Of a DNA stretch of 64,000 nt, positions 33,199 through 41,789 are shown piece by piece. Origin of the DNA: Actinocrinis sp035605935 (GTDB taxonomy: Bacteria > Actinomycetota > Actinomycetes > Streptomycetales > Catenulisporaceae); contig NZ_DATNGK010000266.1 in the NCBI RefSeq assembly GCF_035605935.1, positions 33,265-97,264 of the forward strand, given 5' to 3'. The notes beneath the pieces are model-generated. The model made no database searches, was not told the origin of the DNA, and saw only the letters and a program-made list of their open reading frames with translations. The position numbers and the translations under genes are program-made. Position 1 is the stretch's first letter. Each line of letters starts with the position of its first letter.

Positions 33199-34749
33199 TC
33201 AGATCAGCTCGTTCTCGAGCGCCGCGAGTTCCTCGGGCGTGCCATAGCTGATCGGGCCGTTGAACGTGCGCCGGGCGGTGACGAACCACCAGACCGCGGA
33301 GATCAGCAGCACCACACCGAGCGCGAGCGGCGCGTAGTTGAAGTTGTGCGCAGTGATCGGGTTGGCCTGCGGCAGCAGGAAGACCAGGCTGCTGATCACC
33401 ACCCAGATCACCGCGATCAGGGCCACCGGCTTGCCCCACTTGCCCAGGTTCCACGGACCGGCCTCGAACTCCTCGCCGCGGCGCAGCCGCAGGAAGATCG
33501 GGATCGCGTACGAGCCGAACAGACCGATCACGTTCACCGACACGACCGCGGTGAAGGCCACCGTGGACCACAGCGACGGCAGCACCAGGATGAACGCGCC
33601 GACCGCGGCGAACCACACGCTCTTGACCGGCGTGCCCGTGCGCGGGTTGACCGAGTGCCACAGCCGCGAGCCGGGGATCGCGCCGTCCCGGGAAAACGCG
33701 AAGATCTGCCGCGAGTTGCTGGTCAGGTTCGCCATGCCGCAGAACAGCAGCGCGCCGATCACGATCAGCAGCAACAGCTTGGCCAGGCCGCCGCCCACCG
33801 CGTCGAGCACGATCTGCGCCGAGGCGAAGCCGGTGCCGCTGCCTGCCTCGTTACCGTAGTTCTGCACGGAGAACAGCAGCGCCAGCAGCAGCACGAAGCC
33901 GCCGATGCCCGAATACGCGATCGAACGTACGATGCCGCGAGGCGCGGAGAGCGCCGCACTGCTGGTCTCCTCGGTCAGGTGCGCGCTGGCGTCGAAGCCG
34001 GTGAACACCCAGGAGATGGACAGCAGGCCGATCATCGTCGCATACAGCCCGCTGGAGAATCCGGTCTGGTTCTCGAACTGGGTGAACACGAACGAGGCGG
34101 ACTGGTGGTGCGACGGCTTGAACACCAGTACGGCTGTGATGATCAACGCGCCTACCAGCAGCCACCACACCGAGATGCGGTTGAGCAGCCCGACCAGCTT
34201 GACCGTGTAGGTGTTCGCCAGCGCGTGCACCAGCAGGATCACCGCGAAGATGCCCAGCGTGGTGTACTTCGTCGGGCTGTAGCTGGGCGATTCGACGCCG
34301 ATCAGCACGTTGATGAAGCTGGCGGCGGCGAAGTCGGTGGCCGCGGTTCCGGCGATCTGCCCGGCGAAGTTGAGCCAGCCGGTGAACCAGGACCAGGCCG
34401 CGTTGTGCCGCTTGGCCAGCTTCGCGGCCCAGTAGTAGAGCGCGCCCGAGGTCGGATAGGCGGAGCAGACCTCTGCCATCGCCATGCCGACGAACAGGAT
34501 CAGGGTGGAGACCACGATCCAGCCCCAGACCAGGGTGCGCGGGCCACCGGCACCGAAGCCGACGCCGAAGCCGGTGAACACTCCGGCGATGATGTTGATG
34601 ATGGTGAAGGAGACCGCGAAGTTGTCGAACCAGGTCAGCCGGCGCGACAGCTTGCGCGGATAACCCAGCTCGTGCAGCCGCTGGTCATCGTCGAGCAGCG
34701 CGGCCCCGGCGGACCGTTGATCCTGTGACGCCCGTGTCGTGAAAGACAT
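33199..34749 (-). CDS. APC-family amino-acid permease
   Basis: A 516-residue transporter with about 12 membrane helices. It has the APC features: SRRLTWFDNFAVSFTIINII near residue 35 as helix 1, the AEVCSAYPTSGALYYW motif in helix 3 (about 92), and SWVFTGFDASAHLTEETSSA (about 235) as helix 6. The layout is closest to the GABA/choline-type permeases of fungi and actinobacteria (AmAT group). Substrate unknown. The ATG at 34749 is used; a GTG 12 bases upstream is in frame. The 316-residue unknown gene precedes it by 59 bases on the same strand, so the two may be one operon. Confidence 0.9.
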   Translation of the reverse strand: MSFTTRASQDQRSAGAALLDDDQRLHELGYPRKLSRRLTWFDNFAVSFTIINIIAGVFTGFGVGFGAGGPRTLVWGWIVVSTLILFVGMAMAEVCSAYPTSGALYYWAAKLAKRHNAAWSWFTGWLNFAGQIAGTAATDFAAASFINVLIGVESPSYSPTKYTTLGIFAVILLVHALANTYTVKLVGLLNRISVWWLLVGALIITAVLVFKPSHHQSASFVFTQFENQTGFSSGLYATMIGLLSISWVFTGFDASAHLTEETSSAALSAPRGIVRSIAYSGIGGFVLLLALLFSVQNYGNEAGSGTGFASAQIVLDAVGGGLAKLLLLIVIGALLFCGMANLTSNSRQIFAFSRDGAIPGSRLWHSVNPRTGTPVKSVWFAAVGAFILVLPSLWSTVAFTAVVSVNVIGLFGSYAIPIFLRLRRGEEFEAGPWNLGKWGKPVALIAVIWVVISSLVFLLPQANPITAHNFNYAPLALGVVLLISAVWWFVTARRTFNGPISYGTPEELAALENELI

Positions 34750-34808
34750 CTCAGCGCTCACTTTCTCGGTATTTGCTCTGTGGGTGGGTGGGTGCGAAGC
34801 GGTGGAGC

Positions 34809-35759
34809 TTAAGGGGTGCGGACCCGGCAACGCTGGCGGGCGCGCGTGAGCTGTTCGACGGGATCACCGAACAGCGACCACGGATGGGTGGAGGCGTAGG
34901 GGCCCATGGCGCGGAACACCTTGGCCGCCTCCCAGAGCCGGTCGCCCATGTAGAGGGCGTGTGCGAGCACCGAGAAGTCCGCGACCGGCACCAGCGGCTC
35001 GCGCTCCACGGCGCGGAACCAGCCGTCGAACACGTGCATCGAGGTGAACAGCGCGTGCTGGTCGGTCCACTGGCGGTCGGCGAACTGGCCGCGGGAAGGA
35101 TCGTCGCGCAGGTCGCGGTAGTGCTCCACGTATGCGGTCAGCGGCAGGACCTGCAACGCGCAGTCGGCCGGGCTGTGCAGCGAGACCCAGCGCGCGACCT
35201 CCCACATCGCGTCCGGGCTGCCGCCGTAGCGGGGATAGAAGCAGGCCAGCAGCCGGTGGTGCGCCTCGCGGCCGAGCGGGTCGCGCTCGCGCGCCTCGCC
35301 GAGCAGATCCCACGGGCCCGGCGAGGTGACGCCTTCGGGTCCGGGCACCTTGGCGTGGCCGAGCCGGGCGAGGGCAAGCAGCCCGACCCACGGCGTCGGG
35401 TCAGGCGGATCAGCGTCCGCGCACACCAGGCAGGCGCGCTGGGCCAGGGCGGCCAGATCCCCGGCGCGTTGGTCGCCGGAGTCGGCCGCGCGCAGCGCCC
35501 GCGCCACCGCGGTGCGCGCGTAGATCAGCAGGGCATCAGGGTTCGATGGTTCATCGGACAGCCAACGCTCCGCGACGTCCAGCCCGGCGGCCACCGAGGC
35601 GAGCACCAGCGAGCGCTGCGCGCGCAGTTCGAAGTCGCCGCGGGTGGCGGCGATCAGCGCGCGCGCCTCGTGGAACCGGCCCGCCTTCAGGTCCAGGGCC
35701 ACCTGGGCCAGATCGCGATCCGCACCGGCCGGGTTCCATACGAAGGCTGGTTTGCTCAC
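34809..35759 (-). CDS. Hypothetical alpha-helical (TPR-like) protein
   Basis: A 316-residue soluble protein with regularly spaced helix pairs, for example ALDLKAGRFHEARALIAATRG near the start and ALYMGDRLWEAAKVFRAMG near the end, as in tetratricopeptide-type folds. It contains YPRYGGSPDAMWEVARW in the middle. No signal peptide, enzyme motif or DNA-binding motif was seen. It may belong to the DUF4034-type proteins, but I cannot confirm that. Its product may act together with the downstream permease. Confidence 0.72.
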   Translation of the reverse strand: MSKPAFVWNPAGADRDLAQVALDLKAGRFHEARALIAATRGDFELRAQRSLVLASVAAGLDVAERWLSDEPSNPDALLIYARTAVARALRAADSGDQRAGDLAALAQRACLVCADADPPDPTPWVGLLALARLGHAKVPGPEGVTSPGPWDLLGEARERDPLGREAHHRLLACFYPRYGGSPDAMWEVARWVSLHSPADCALQVLPLTAYVEHYRDLRDDPSRGQFADRQWTDQHALFTSMHVFDGWFRAVEREPLVPVADFSVLAHALYMGDRLWEAAKVFRAMGPYASTHPWSLFGDPVEQLTRARQRCRVRTP

Positions 35760-36131
35760 CGCGCCTCCCGGTCGCGGAGCCGAGCGCGCGGGCCTGCTAT
35801 CGCACAGGCACTCGTGATCGGCACAGCGGCTCCCGGCTTGCTCGGCGGTGCGTTCCAGTGACAGATCCGGTCAAACGCAGGACACGATATCAACAACGGC
35901 AGCAGGTGAAAGCAGGCACCGAATTCGGCACGTTACGTGCGTGCAATCTGTAGCTCACAGTGCAGGTCGAGCGGTGTTTGGCGCGGCGCGAGGGTGGCGT
36001 CGCCGGATGCGATCAAGGTGGCGGCACCGACTCGGAGCGATCATGATCAGGGCACGTCGATTGTGATTGATGACAGCCGTGATGATCGAGTACGAAGATC
36101 ACTACCGCAGGATGCTGTCTACCGCCGGAGA
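35760..36131. other. Intergenic region between two minus-strand genes
   Basis: These 372 bases hold no gene I can support. Composition becomes less GC-rich toward 35870-36110 and no hairpin with arms above 7 bp was found. It should contain the promoter of the 316-residue gene and the 3' end of the tetR transcript. Confidence 0.5.
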
Positions 36132-36842
36132 TCAGAGGTCTTGCTGACGCCTGACGTCGACATGCGCGCTACCGCGCCGGTAGCGCGGCCAGCACTGCAT
36201 CGCCGAATGCAGATCGTCGTCGCCCAGCTCCGGCTCGGTCAGCTCGGTCACGCCGTCGCGGCTCGCACTTAGCCCGTCCAGCACCATCGGCACGTATCGC
36301 CGCCAACCGCCGTCGCGCACGCCGTGGGTGAACTCCACCGTGGCCGAGATCATCAGCTGCACGGCCATGATGTCCGTCGCGCGGAAGTCCGCACGCAATC
36401 GGCCCTGCTCCTGCGCGCGCTCGACCAGTCGCTCCATCATCGGCTTGATCCGGTCCCGCATCTGGGCGATCCGGTCGCGGCCGTAGGTCTCCGAGAGCAT
36501 CACGTCGCGCAGCCCGAAGTCGGCGGCCTGGACCTCGGCCATCCTGGTCAGCAGCCCCACCAGGCCCTGCCACGCGTCGGGGTTCGCCAGCGCCTGCTCG
36601 GTCAGCTCGAGGATCTGCGCGAAACCCTCCTCGAACAGCGCGTCGATCAGCGCCTCCTTGTTCGGGAAGCGGCGGTAGACCGTGCCGACGCCGAGGCCGG
36701 CGTGTTTGGCGATCTCGTCGAGGGTGGCTTCCAGCCCGCGCTCGGCGAAGACCTCCTTGGCCGCGACCAGGATCCGCTGCCGATTGAGCTCGGCATCGCG
36801 GCGCAGCGGTCGGGGGGCGGCGGGCGGCGTGGTCGGGTCCAT
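36132..36842 (-). CDS. TetR-family transcriptional regulator
   Basis: A 236-residue repressor. The helix-turn-helix is near residues 20-66 (NRQRILVAAKEVFAERGLEA, then TLDEIAKHAGLGVGTVYRRFPNKEAL in two parts), followed by an all-helical ligand/dimerisation domain and a basic C-terminal tail. The gene is divergent from a DHA2 drug-exporter gene, the usual arrangement for TetR control of an efflux pump. Two similar inverted-repeat boxes lie in the 111-base interval and are candidate operators for both promoters. Confidence 0.93.
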   Translation of the reverse strand: MDPTTPPAAPRPLRRDAELNRQRILVAAKEVFAERGLEATLDEIAKHAGLGVGTVYRRFPNKEALIDALFEEGFAQILELTEQALANPDAWQGLVGLLTRMAEVQAADFGLRDVMLSETYGRDRIAQMRDRIKPMMERLVERAQEQGRLRADFRATDIMAVQLMISATVEFTHGVRDGGWRRYVPMVLDGLSASRDGVTELTEPELGDDDLHSAMQCWPRYRRGSAHVDVRRQQDL

Positions 36843-36873
36843 GGCGCGGCAGTCTACCTCCGGCGAAAAACAA

Positions 36874-36892
36874 GTGGAGGTCTTTCCTCCGG
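36874..36892. promoter_or_regulatory. Candidate TetR operator, box 1
   Basis: GTGGAGGTCTTTCCTCCGG carries the inverted half-sites GGAGG and CCTCC. It shares GTGGAG-N5-TCCTCC-N-G with box 2, 44 bases away. It starts 32 bases upstream of the tetR start codon. A possible -10 element TATGAT for the exporter lies at 36896-36901. Confidence 0.55.
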
Positions 36893-36917
36893 TTCTATGA
36901 TACGCTCACCGATAGAT

Positions 36918-36936
36918 GTGGAGAACCATCCTCCAG
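36918..36936. promoter_or_regulatory. Candidate TetR operator, box 2
   Basis: GTGGAGAACCATCCTCCAG repeats the box 1 pattern. It ends 17 bases before the exporter start codon, so binding here would block its transcription. Confidence 0.55.
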
Positions 36937-36953
36937 ATACGTGGGGACAGCTC

Positions 36954-38513
36954 ATGACTGACACCACTACGGGCAACTCCGAATCCCCGGGCCGCACCGG
37001 CTCCGGCGCGGTCGACGCAAGGCCCCTCGGCGCGACGCCGACGCCGGCCGGAAACCTCCCGGCCGAGAATCCGCACCACGCGCGGCGCTGGCTCATCCTC
37101 GCCGTGATCGGTATCGCCCAACTGATGATCGTGCTCGACGCGACCATCGTGACCATCGCGCTGCCGGACGCCCAGAAGGACCTCGGCTTCGGCAACGGCG
37201 ACCGGCAGTGGATCGTGACCGCGTACTCGCTGGCCTTCGGCGCGCTGCTGCTGTTCTTCGGCCGGCTGGCCGACCTGATCGGCAAGAAGAACACCTTCAT
37301 CATCGGCCTGATCGGCTTCGGCCTCGCCTCCGCCCTGGGCGGGGCGGCGCCCAACTTCGAGGTCCTGGTCACCGCACGCGCGCTGCAGGGGGCGGCCGGC
37401 GCGATGCTGGCGCCAGCGGCGCTCTCGCTGCTGACCACCACCTTCACCGAGCCCAAGGAACGTGGTACCGCTTTCGCGGTATTCGGCGGAATCGCCGGCT
37501 CCGGCGCCGCGATCGGCATGCTGCTGGGCGGGCTGCTCACCGAGTACTTCAACTGGCGCTGGACGCTGTTCGTGAACGTCGCGTTCACGGTGGTGGCGCT
37601 GGCGGGAGCCGTCGTCTTGCTGCACACTCAGCGCTCTGAGAATCGCCCGAAGCTGGACCTGTTCGGCACCGTCACCATTTCCGGCGCACTGTTCTGCCTG
37701 GTCTACGGCTTCTCCAACGCCGCCTCGCATCCGTGGAGCGCGCCGTCCACCTGGATGTTCCTGGCGGTCGCCGCGCTCGGCGTGGTGATCTTCACCTGGT
37801 GGCAGACCCGCGCGTCACACCCGCTGATGCCGCTGCGCATCCTGCTCGACCGCGACCGCGGCGGCTCGTTCGCGGCGGTGTTCATCACCGGCGCCGGCAT
37901 GTTCGGCGTCTTCCTCTTCCTCACCTACTACCTGCAGATCATGTTGGGGTACTCGCCGGTCAAGACCGGCCTGGCCTTCCTGCCGATGGTGTTCGTGCTG
38001 ATGGCCTCGGCGACACTGGCCACCACGCGGCTGCTACAGACCGTCGGCGCACGCCCGCTGGTCGCCATCGGCATGGCGCTGTCCGGTGCCGGCATGGCCT
38101 GGATGACCGGGATCGACGTCACCACCAGCTACCCCACGCACATCCTCGGCCCGCTGCTGGTCATCGGGATCGGCATCGGCCTGGTGATGGCCCCGGCGAT
38201 GAACGTCGCCACCTTCGGGGTGAACGCGGACGACGCGGGCGTGGCCTCGGCGCTGGTCAACACGATGCAGCAAGTCGGCGGCTCGATCGGTACCGCACTG
38301 CTCAACACGCTGGCGACCGCCGCGGCGACGAGTTACCTGGCGGGCAAGCGGCCGACCCCGCTGGTCCTCGCGCACGCGCAGCTGCACAGCTACATCACCG
38401 CGTTCTGGTGGTCGGCGGGAATCTTCGCGGCCGGCGCGATCATCTGCGGCCTGCTGCTGCGGCCCGGCGTGCATACCAACGAATCGGACGCGGCGCCCGC
38501 GCTTCACGGATAG
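36954..38513 (+). CDS. DHA2-family MFS multidrug exporter
   Basis: A 519-residue, about 14-helix transporter. Diagnostic motifs: LDATIVTIALPDAQKDLG (motif D1 of helix 1, about 65), the loop 2-3 motif GRLADLIGKKNTF, ARALQGAAGAMLAPAALSLL (helix 4) and the motif C region GGIAGSGAAIGMLLGGLLTE of helix 5, which marks proton-coupled exporters. It most likely exports drugs or an endogenous metabolite. It is divergent from tetR and probably repressed by it. The ATG at 36954 has GGGGA upstream; frames open further upstream overlap tetR and are ignored. A MITE-like hairpin follows the stop. Confidence 0.93.
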   Translation: MTDTTTGNSESPGRTGSGAVDARPLGATPTPAGNLPAENPHHARRWLILAVIGIAQLMIVLDATIVTIALPDAQKDLGFGNGDRQWIVTAYSLAFGALLLFFGRLADLIGKKNTFIIGLIGFGLASALGGAAPNFEVLVTARALQGAAGAMLAPAALSLLTTTFTEPKERGTAFAVFGGIAGSGAAIGMLLGGLLTEYFNWRWTLFVNVAFTVVALAGAVVLLHTQRSENRPKLDLFGTVTISGALFCLVYGFSNAASHPWSAPSTWMFLAVAALGVVIFTWWQTRASHPLMPLRILLDRDRGGSFAAVFITGAGMFGVFLFLTYYLQIMLGYSPVKTGLAFLPMVFVLMASATLATTRLLQTVGARPLVAIGMALSGAGMAWMTGIDVTTSYPTHILGPLLVIGIGIGLVMAPAMNVATFGVNADDAGVASALVNTMQQVGGSIGTALLNTLATAAATSYLAGKRPTPLVLAHAQLHSYITAFWWSAGIFAAGAIICGLLLRPGVHTNESDAAPALHG

Positions 38514-38521
38514 AAGCCCGA

Positions 38522-38682
38522 GAGCGTGTTTCGAAACTAGCGGCGGATAAGGCCGCGGCGTCTGGCGCGTGCGATCGCAAGGCGGAGGGTCGTTCTCGTA
38601 CCGGGCGTACGCGGACGATCCGACAACGCAGCGAGCGTGCGTGGCAGGCGCCGCGGCCCCGGCGAGACTTTCCAACACGCCC
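38522..38682. mobile_element. MITE-like element with hairpin structure
   Basis: A 161-bp element with imperfect terminal inverted repeats: GAGCGTGTTTCGAAAC at 38522-38537 and ACTTTCCAACACGCCC at 38667-38682. Internal arms also pair: GGCCGCGGCG (38551-38560) with CGCCGCGGCC (38649-38658), and TCGTTCTCGTAC (38590-38601) with GTACGCGGACGA (38607-38618), so the whole element folds around 38604. It codes for nothing. It sits between two convergent genes, where it may also end transcription. Confidence 0.6.
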
Positions 38683-38695
38683 AAGCCGCAGAGTC

Positions 38696-41600
38696 TCAGG
38701 ACTCTTCGTCAGCGTCATCCAGCTGCGCGCGGCTCGCGAAGAACTCGGCGTTCTCGCGGGCCGTGCGCGCGAACTCCGGGTAGCCCCAGCGCTCGCAGCC
38801 CTCTGCGAACGCCAGCTGCCACTGGGAGGCGCCCGCGGCGTTCTCCCCGAGCACCGCGATGGCCAAGCTCAGTGTCTTGAGTGCGGCCTCCAGCGCCGCG
38901 ACGAACTCTTCGCGCGCGTCGCCCTCTTGCGGATGCTCGAGCAGTGACCACAGGTCGCGCGCCCCGGCTTCGGCGGCCCTCTGTGCTTCCGGGAGCAGTT
39001 CCTCGGTCTCCTCCTGCGACAGCGTCTGCATCTCGATCCGCTTGACCACGTGCTTGAGCCGCAGTGTGCGCGCCCGCGCGATCAGAAAGTCCCGATAGCG
39101 CTCGGCAGTCGAGTCGTCCTCGGCGCAGGCGCGTAGGTGCGCGACCGCTTCGTCGAGCTGTTCGAGTGCTGCTTTGATATCGGTCGCGGCCAGCAGCCGG
39201 GCCACCGACTCGAGCGCCGCGGTGGTCGGTTGGTGACCTGCCGACGACCGGCCGTCCCGCGCCGATTCCCGATACGCCTCAAGCGCTGCCGCCTCATCGC
39301 CGTCCTGCTCGGCCGACTCGGCGAGTTGGTGCAGCAGCCAGGCGCGCGCGGTCGGGTAGTCCTTCGGGACGAGCGCGAGCACGTCGCGCAGCACACGTGC
39401 CGCGTCGCGCGCTCGATCGAGCTTGCACAGGCTGATCGAGTAGTGCAGAGAACTGAGATGGATCAGCTCTCGGCATTCGTCGTCATCCCAGCGCCCCATG
39501 ATCTGTGCGAGCGCCGGATGAAAGAAGTTCAGCGCCGTTTCGTGGCGCCCTGCGCGGTGATGCACCTCACCCATCAGCAGCCTGGCTCGCGCCGCGCCCA
39601 CCGGATCGCTGCCCGCCAGCAGGCGCGCCGCCTGCACCGCCGCCTGCGCCACCTCGTCGTCCCGCGCGTGCTCCGGATCCCGTGAGCTTTGCGCGTTAAT
39701 CGCCTCGGCGAGCAGCAGCGCGGTCAGCCCGGGCAGGTCGGGGGCGACCGGTGGATTGCCGAGCTGCGAGACGCGCCGGGCGCAGCGCTCGGCATCGGCG
39801 GGCTGGTGTGCGGCGAGCAGCACCTGTCCTCGGCGCAGCAGTGCCTCCGCAGCGAGCCAGGGCTGGTATACCGCGCTGTACACGTCGGCCAGGTCGCCGA
39901 GGCGATCCAGCAGGCTGCTGATATACCCGGTGGCTTCACCTTCGTCGCCCTGCCGAGCGAACATGCGAGCCATGGCGCCGGTGACCTCGGCCCAAGCCCG
40001 CGCCGCGGCGGCGTACTGAGGCGTGGCGCCGTGCGCGTCGGCCAGCTCCCGGAAGGTCCGGTACTCCTCGGAGGCTTCCTCGGCGATGAGCCGGCCGGCC
40101 TCCTCATCGATGTCCGGTTCGGCGTCCACGGCCCGCCGCCAGCGGTCCAGGTGCCGGTAGAGCCCGTACAAGCGGACCGTCACGAGCTGGGTCCCGGTGA
40201 TCCGACCCCCCTCGAACTCGGCTTGCGCCGCTTTCCAGGCTTCCGCCTGCACGGTCGCAGCAGCCTCAGCCTCTTCTGCGCCGACGAGGTACCGCTGGAA
40301 CGCGCTCATCGCCCGGCAGCGCAGCGCGTCGCCGGTGCGGCCGAGCGTCGCGTAGAGCGTTGCGGCGAAGGCGAGTTGTTCGTGGGCCGCGGCGTGATCG
40401 GCGCGCTGCGCGAGCGCGGTACCGCGGCTTTCGGACAGTTCCGCCGCCACATCGTCGCTCAGCCCGGTTCCGCTCGCGGCGACCTGCTCCCAGGCCGCGC
40501 ATGCGTGCGGATGCCGCAGGAAGGAGAGGTAGCGCGCACGAGCCGCCAGCGCGTCCACGGCTGCGAATCCACGCGGGAGTGTCCGCGCAGCGCTGCCGTC
40601 GACGCGGCCGCGGGCGTCCCAGGGCATCGGGATCGGTGGCCATGTCGCTTCAAGCCAGCCCGACTCCAGCCATCCGGTCGGCGGCGGCAACTCGTCGTGC
40701 CGCAGCTTGGCGGTGCGCCAGGACTCCAAGGTCTCCGCATGCTCGCTGCCGCCGACGGCCGCGTCCTGGTGCGCGGCGTAGTCGGCGAGCACTGCGTCGA
40801 GTTCGGCGTAGAGGGCCGCGGCGGTGACGATCTGGCGCGGCGAGCGGGTGATCGGCAGGTCCCCGTGTCCGGCATCGACGAGCAGCTTGAGGAAGAGCAG
40901 AAAGCGCCCGTGCACCCACCAGTACTCGCCGACCGCGTCACGATGTGCGGGCAGCCAGTCGATGTGGTCGTGCAGGATCTCCAGGCCGCGCAACACATCG
41001 CGGGTCCGGTTGACGAACAGCGCGTGCAGTTCCAGTTGGCGCGGCAGGTCGCGGCGGCGGCGGACCACCGGGTACCCGAGCCGGTGGTGTTGCCGGGCCT
41101 TGTCGAAGCGGTCGAGGTTGAGCAGGTCGATCATCACCTCGCCGTGGGCGATGCCGACGTGCGAGCGTTCGCAGCTGCGCACCCCGGCGATGATCGCCAG
41201 CCAAAGGTCCACGGCCTTGGGCAGTTCGTCCTGCCGCTCGTACCAGTAGGCCGCGGTGGCCAGGTCACAGGCGTCGCAGGCGGCTCCGGCGTCCCCATCC
41301 TCGGCCAGCAGAGCCTCGATACGCAGGGTGGCCAGCTCGTTCTCGCCGCGGCGGCGGTGAATCCAGTACCGGCTGCGGTGTACCGCCCGCAGGCTGTAGC
41401 CGCCGGTCAGGTAGAAGGATTCCATTTCGTCGGTGAGCCGATCGACCTCCGCGGCGGGCACCCGCTCGTCGGCGTCGAGGACATCGACGACATGCTGGAA
41501 GTGCTCACGGAAGCGGAAACGCAGCGCCGCGTCGAAGACCTCTGACTTGGTCTGCCAGATCCGCCAGGCCCGGCTGAAGGCGAGGACCATGCCCTGCTCG

Positions 41601-41773
41601 TCGCCGTCCTCCTGGCAGTCGTCGGCGAGGCTGAGCAAGGCGGAGGCGAGGGCCGCCGGGTCACCGATCTGCTCGGCCTGCGCGACCAACTCCTCGCGCC
41701 GCGCGGTGCGCTCCCGGCCATAGGGCAGCTCGTCCGCGGCGGCGAGCGCGGCGTGGAGCTGGGCGAGGTCCAT
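38696..41773 (-). CDS. Large hypothetical TPR-like protein, tandem paralogue 2
   Basis: A 1025-residue soluble protein made almost wholly of amphipathic helices, with repeat-like stretches such as AKSLLATPPD-free TPR units in LAAHQPADAERCARRVSQLG and HRAGRHETALNFFHPALAQI. It lacks a signal peptide, membrane helix or NTPase motif. Residues 155-290 align by eye with the upstream 1057-residue protein (WYER...AVDLWLAIIAG; RGLEILHDHIDWL against RGLELLAEHGHWL), so the two are tandem duplicates. It begins 16 bases after the stop of that gene. Likely a scaffold or regulator; no function is claimed. Confidence 0.78.
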   Translation of the reverse strand: MDLAQLHAALAAADELPYGRERTARREELVAQAEQIGDPAALASALLSLADDCQEDGDEQGMVLAFSRAWRIWQTKSEVFDAALRFRFREHFQHVVDVLDADERVPAAEVDRLTDEMESFYLTGGYSLRAVHRSRYWIHRRRGENELATLRIEALLAEDGDAGAACDACDLATAAYWYERQDELPKAVDLWLAIIAGVRSCERSHVGIAHGEVMIDLLNLDRFDKARQHHRLGYPVVRRRRDLPRQLELHALFVNRTRDVLRGLEILHDHIDWLPAHRDAVGEYWWVHGRFLLFLKLLVDAGHGDLPITRSPRQIVTAAALYAELDAVLADYAAHQDAAVGGSEHAETLESWRTAKLRHDELPPPTGWLESGWLEATWPPIPMPWDARGRVDGSAARTLPRGFAAVDALAARARYLSFLRHPHACAAWEQVAASGTGLSDDVAAELSESRGTALAQRADHAAAHEQLAFAATLYATLGRTGDALRCRAMSAFQRYLVGAEEAEAAATVQAEAWKAAQAEFEGGRITGTQLVTVRLYGLYRHLDRWRRAVDAEPDIDEEAGRLIAEEASEEYRTFRELADAHGATPQYAAAARAWAEVTGAMARMFARQGDEGEATGYISSLLDRLGDLADVYSAVYQPWLAAEALLRRGQVLLAAHQPADAERCARRVSQLGNPPVAPDLPGLTALLLAEAINAQSSRDPEHARDDEVAQAAVQAARLLAGSDPVGAARARLLMGEVHHRAGRHETALNFFHPALAQIMGRWDDDECRELIHLSSLHYSISLCKLDRARDAARVLRDVLALVPKDYPTARAWLLHQLAESAEQDGDEAAALEAYRESARDGRSSAGHQPTTAALESVARLLAATDIKAALEQLDEAVAHLRACAEDDSTAERYRDFLIARARTLRLKHVVKRIEMQTLSQEETEELLPEAQRAAEAGARDLWSLLEHPQEGDAREEFVAALEAALKTLSLAIAVLGENAAGASQWQLAFAEGCERWGYPEFARTARENAEFFASRAQLDDADEES

Positions 41774-41789
41774 GGCCGGCGCTCCGCTC

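Noticed and set aside
32884..34728. 614-residue plus-strand frame opposite the permease gene
   Set aside because: Asp/Glu/Arg/Gln-rich antisense frame of the permease; no family pattern and no start site.
34782..34797. GGGTGGGTGGGT run, possible G-quadruplex
   Set aside because: Only three GGG runs are present, which is below the usual four-run requirement.
39689..41545. 618-residue plus-strand frame opposite the TPR-like gene
   Set aside because: Antisense shadow; composition biased to Gly, Val, Arg and Gln, without motifs. The minus-strand frame is longer and has regular helix patterns.
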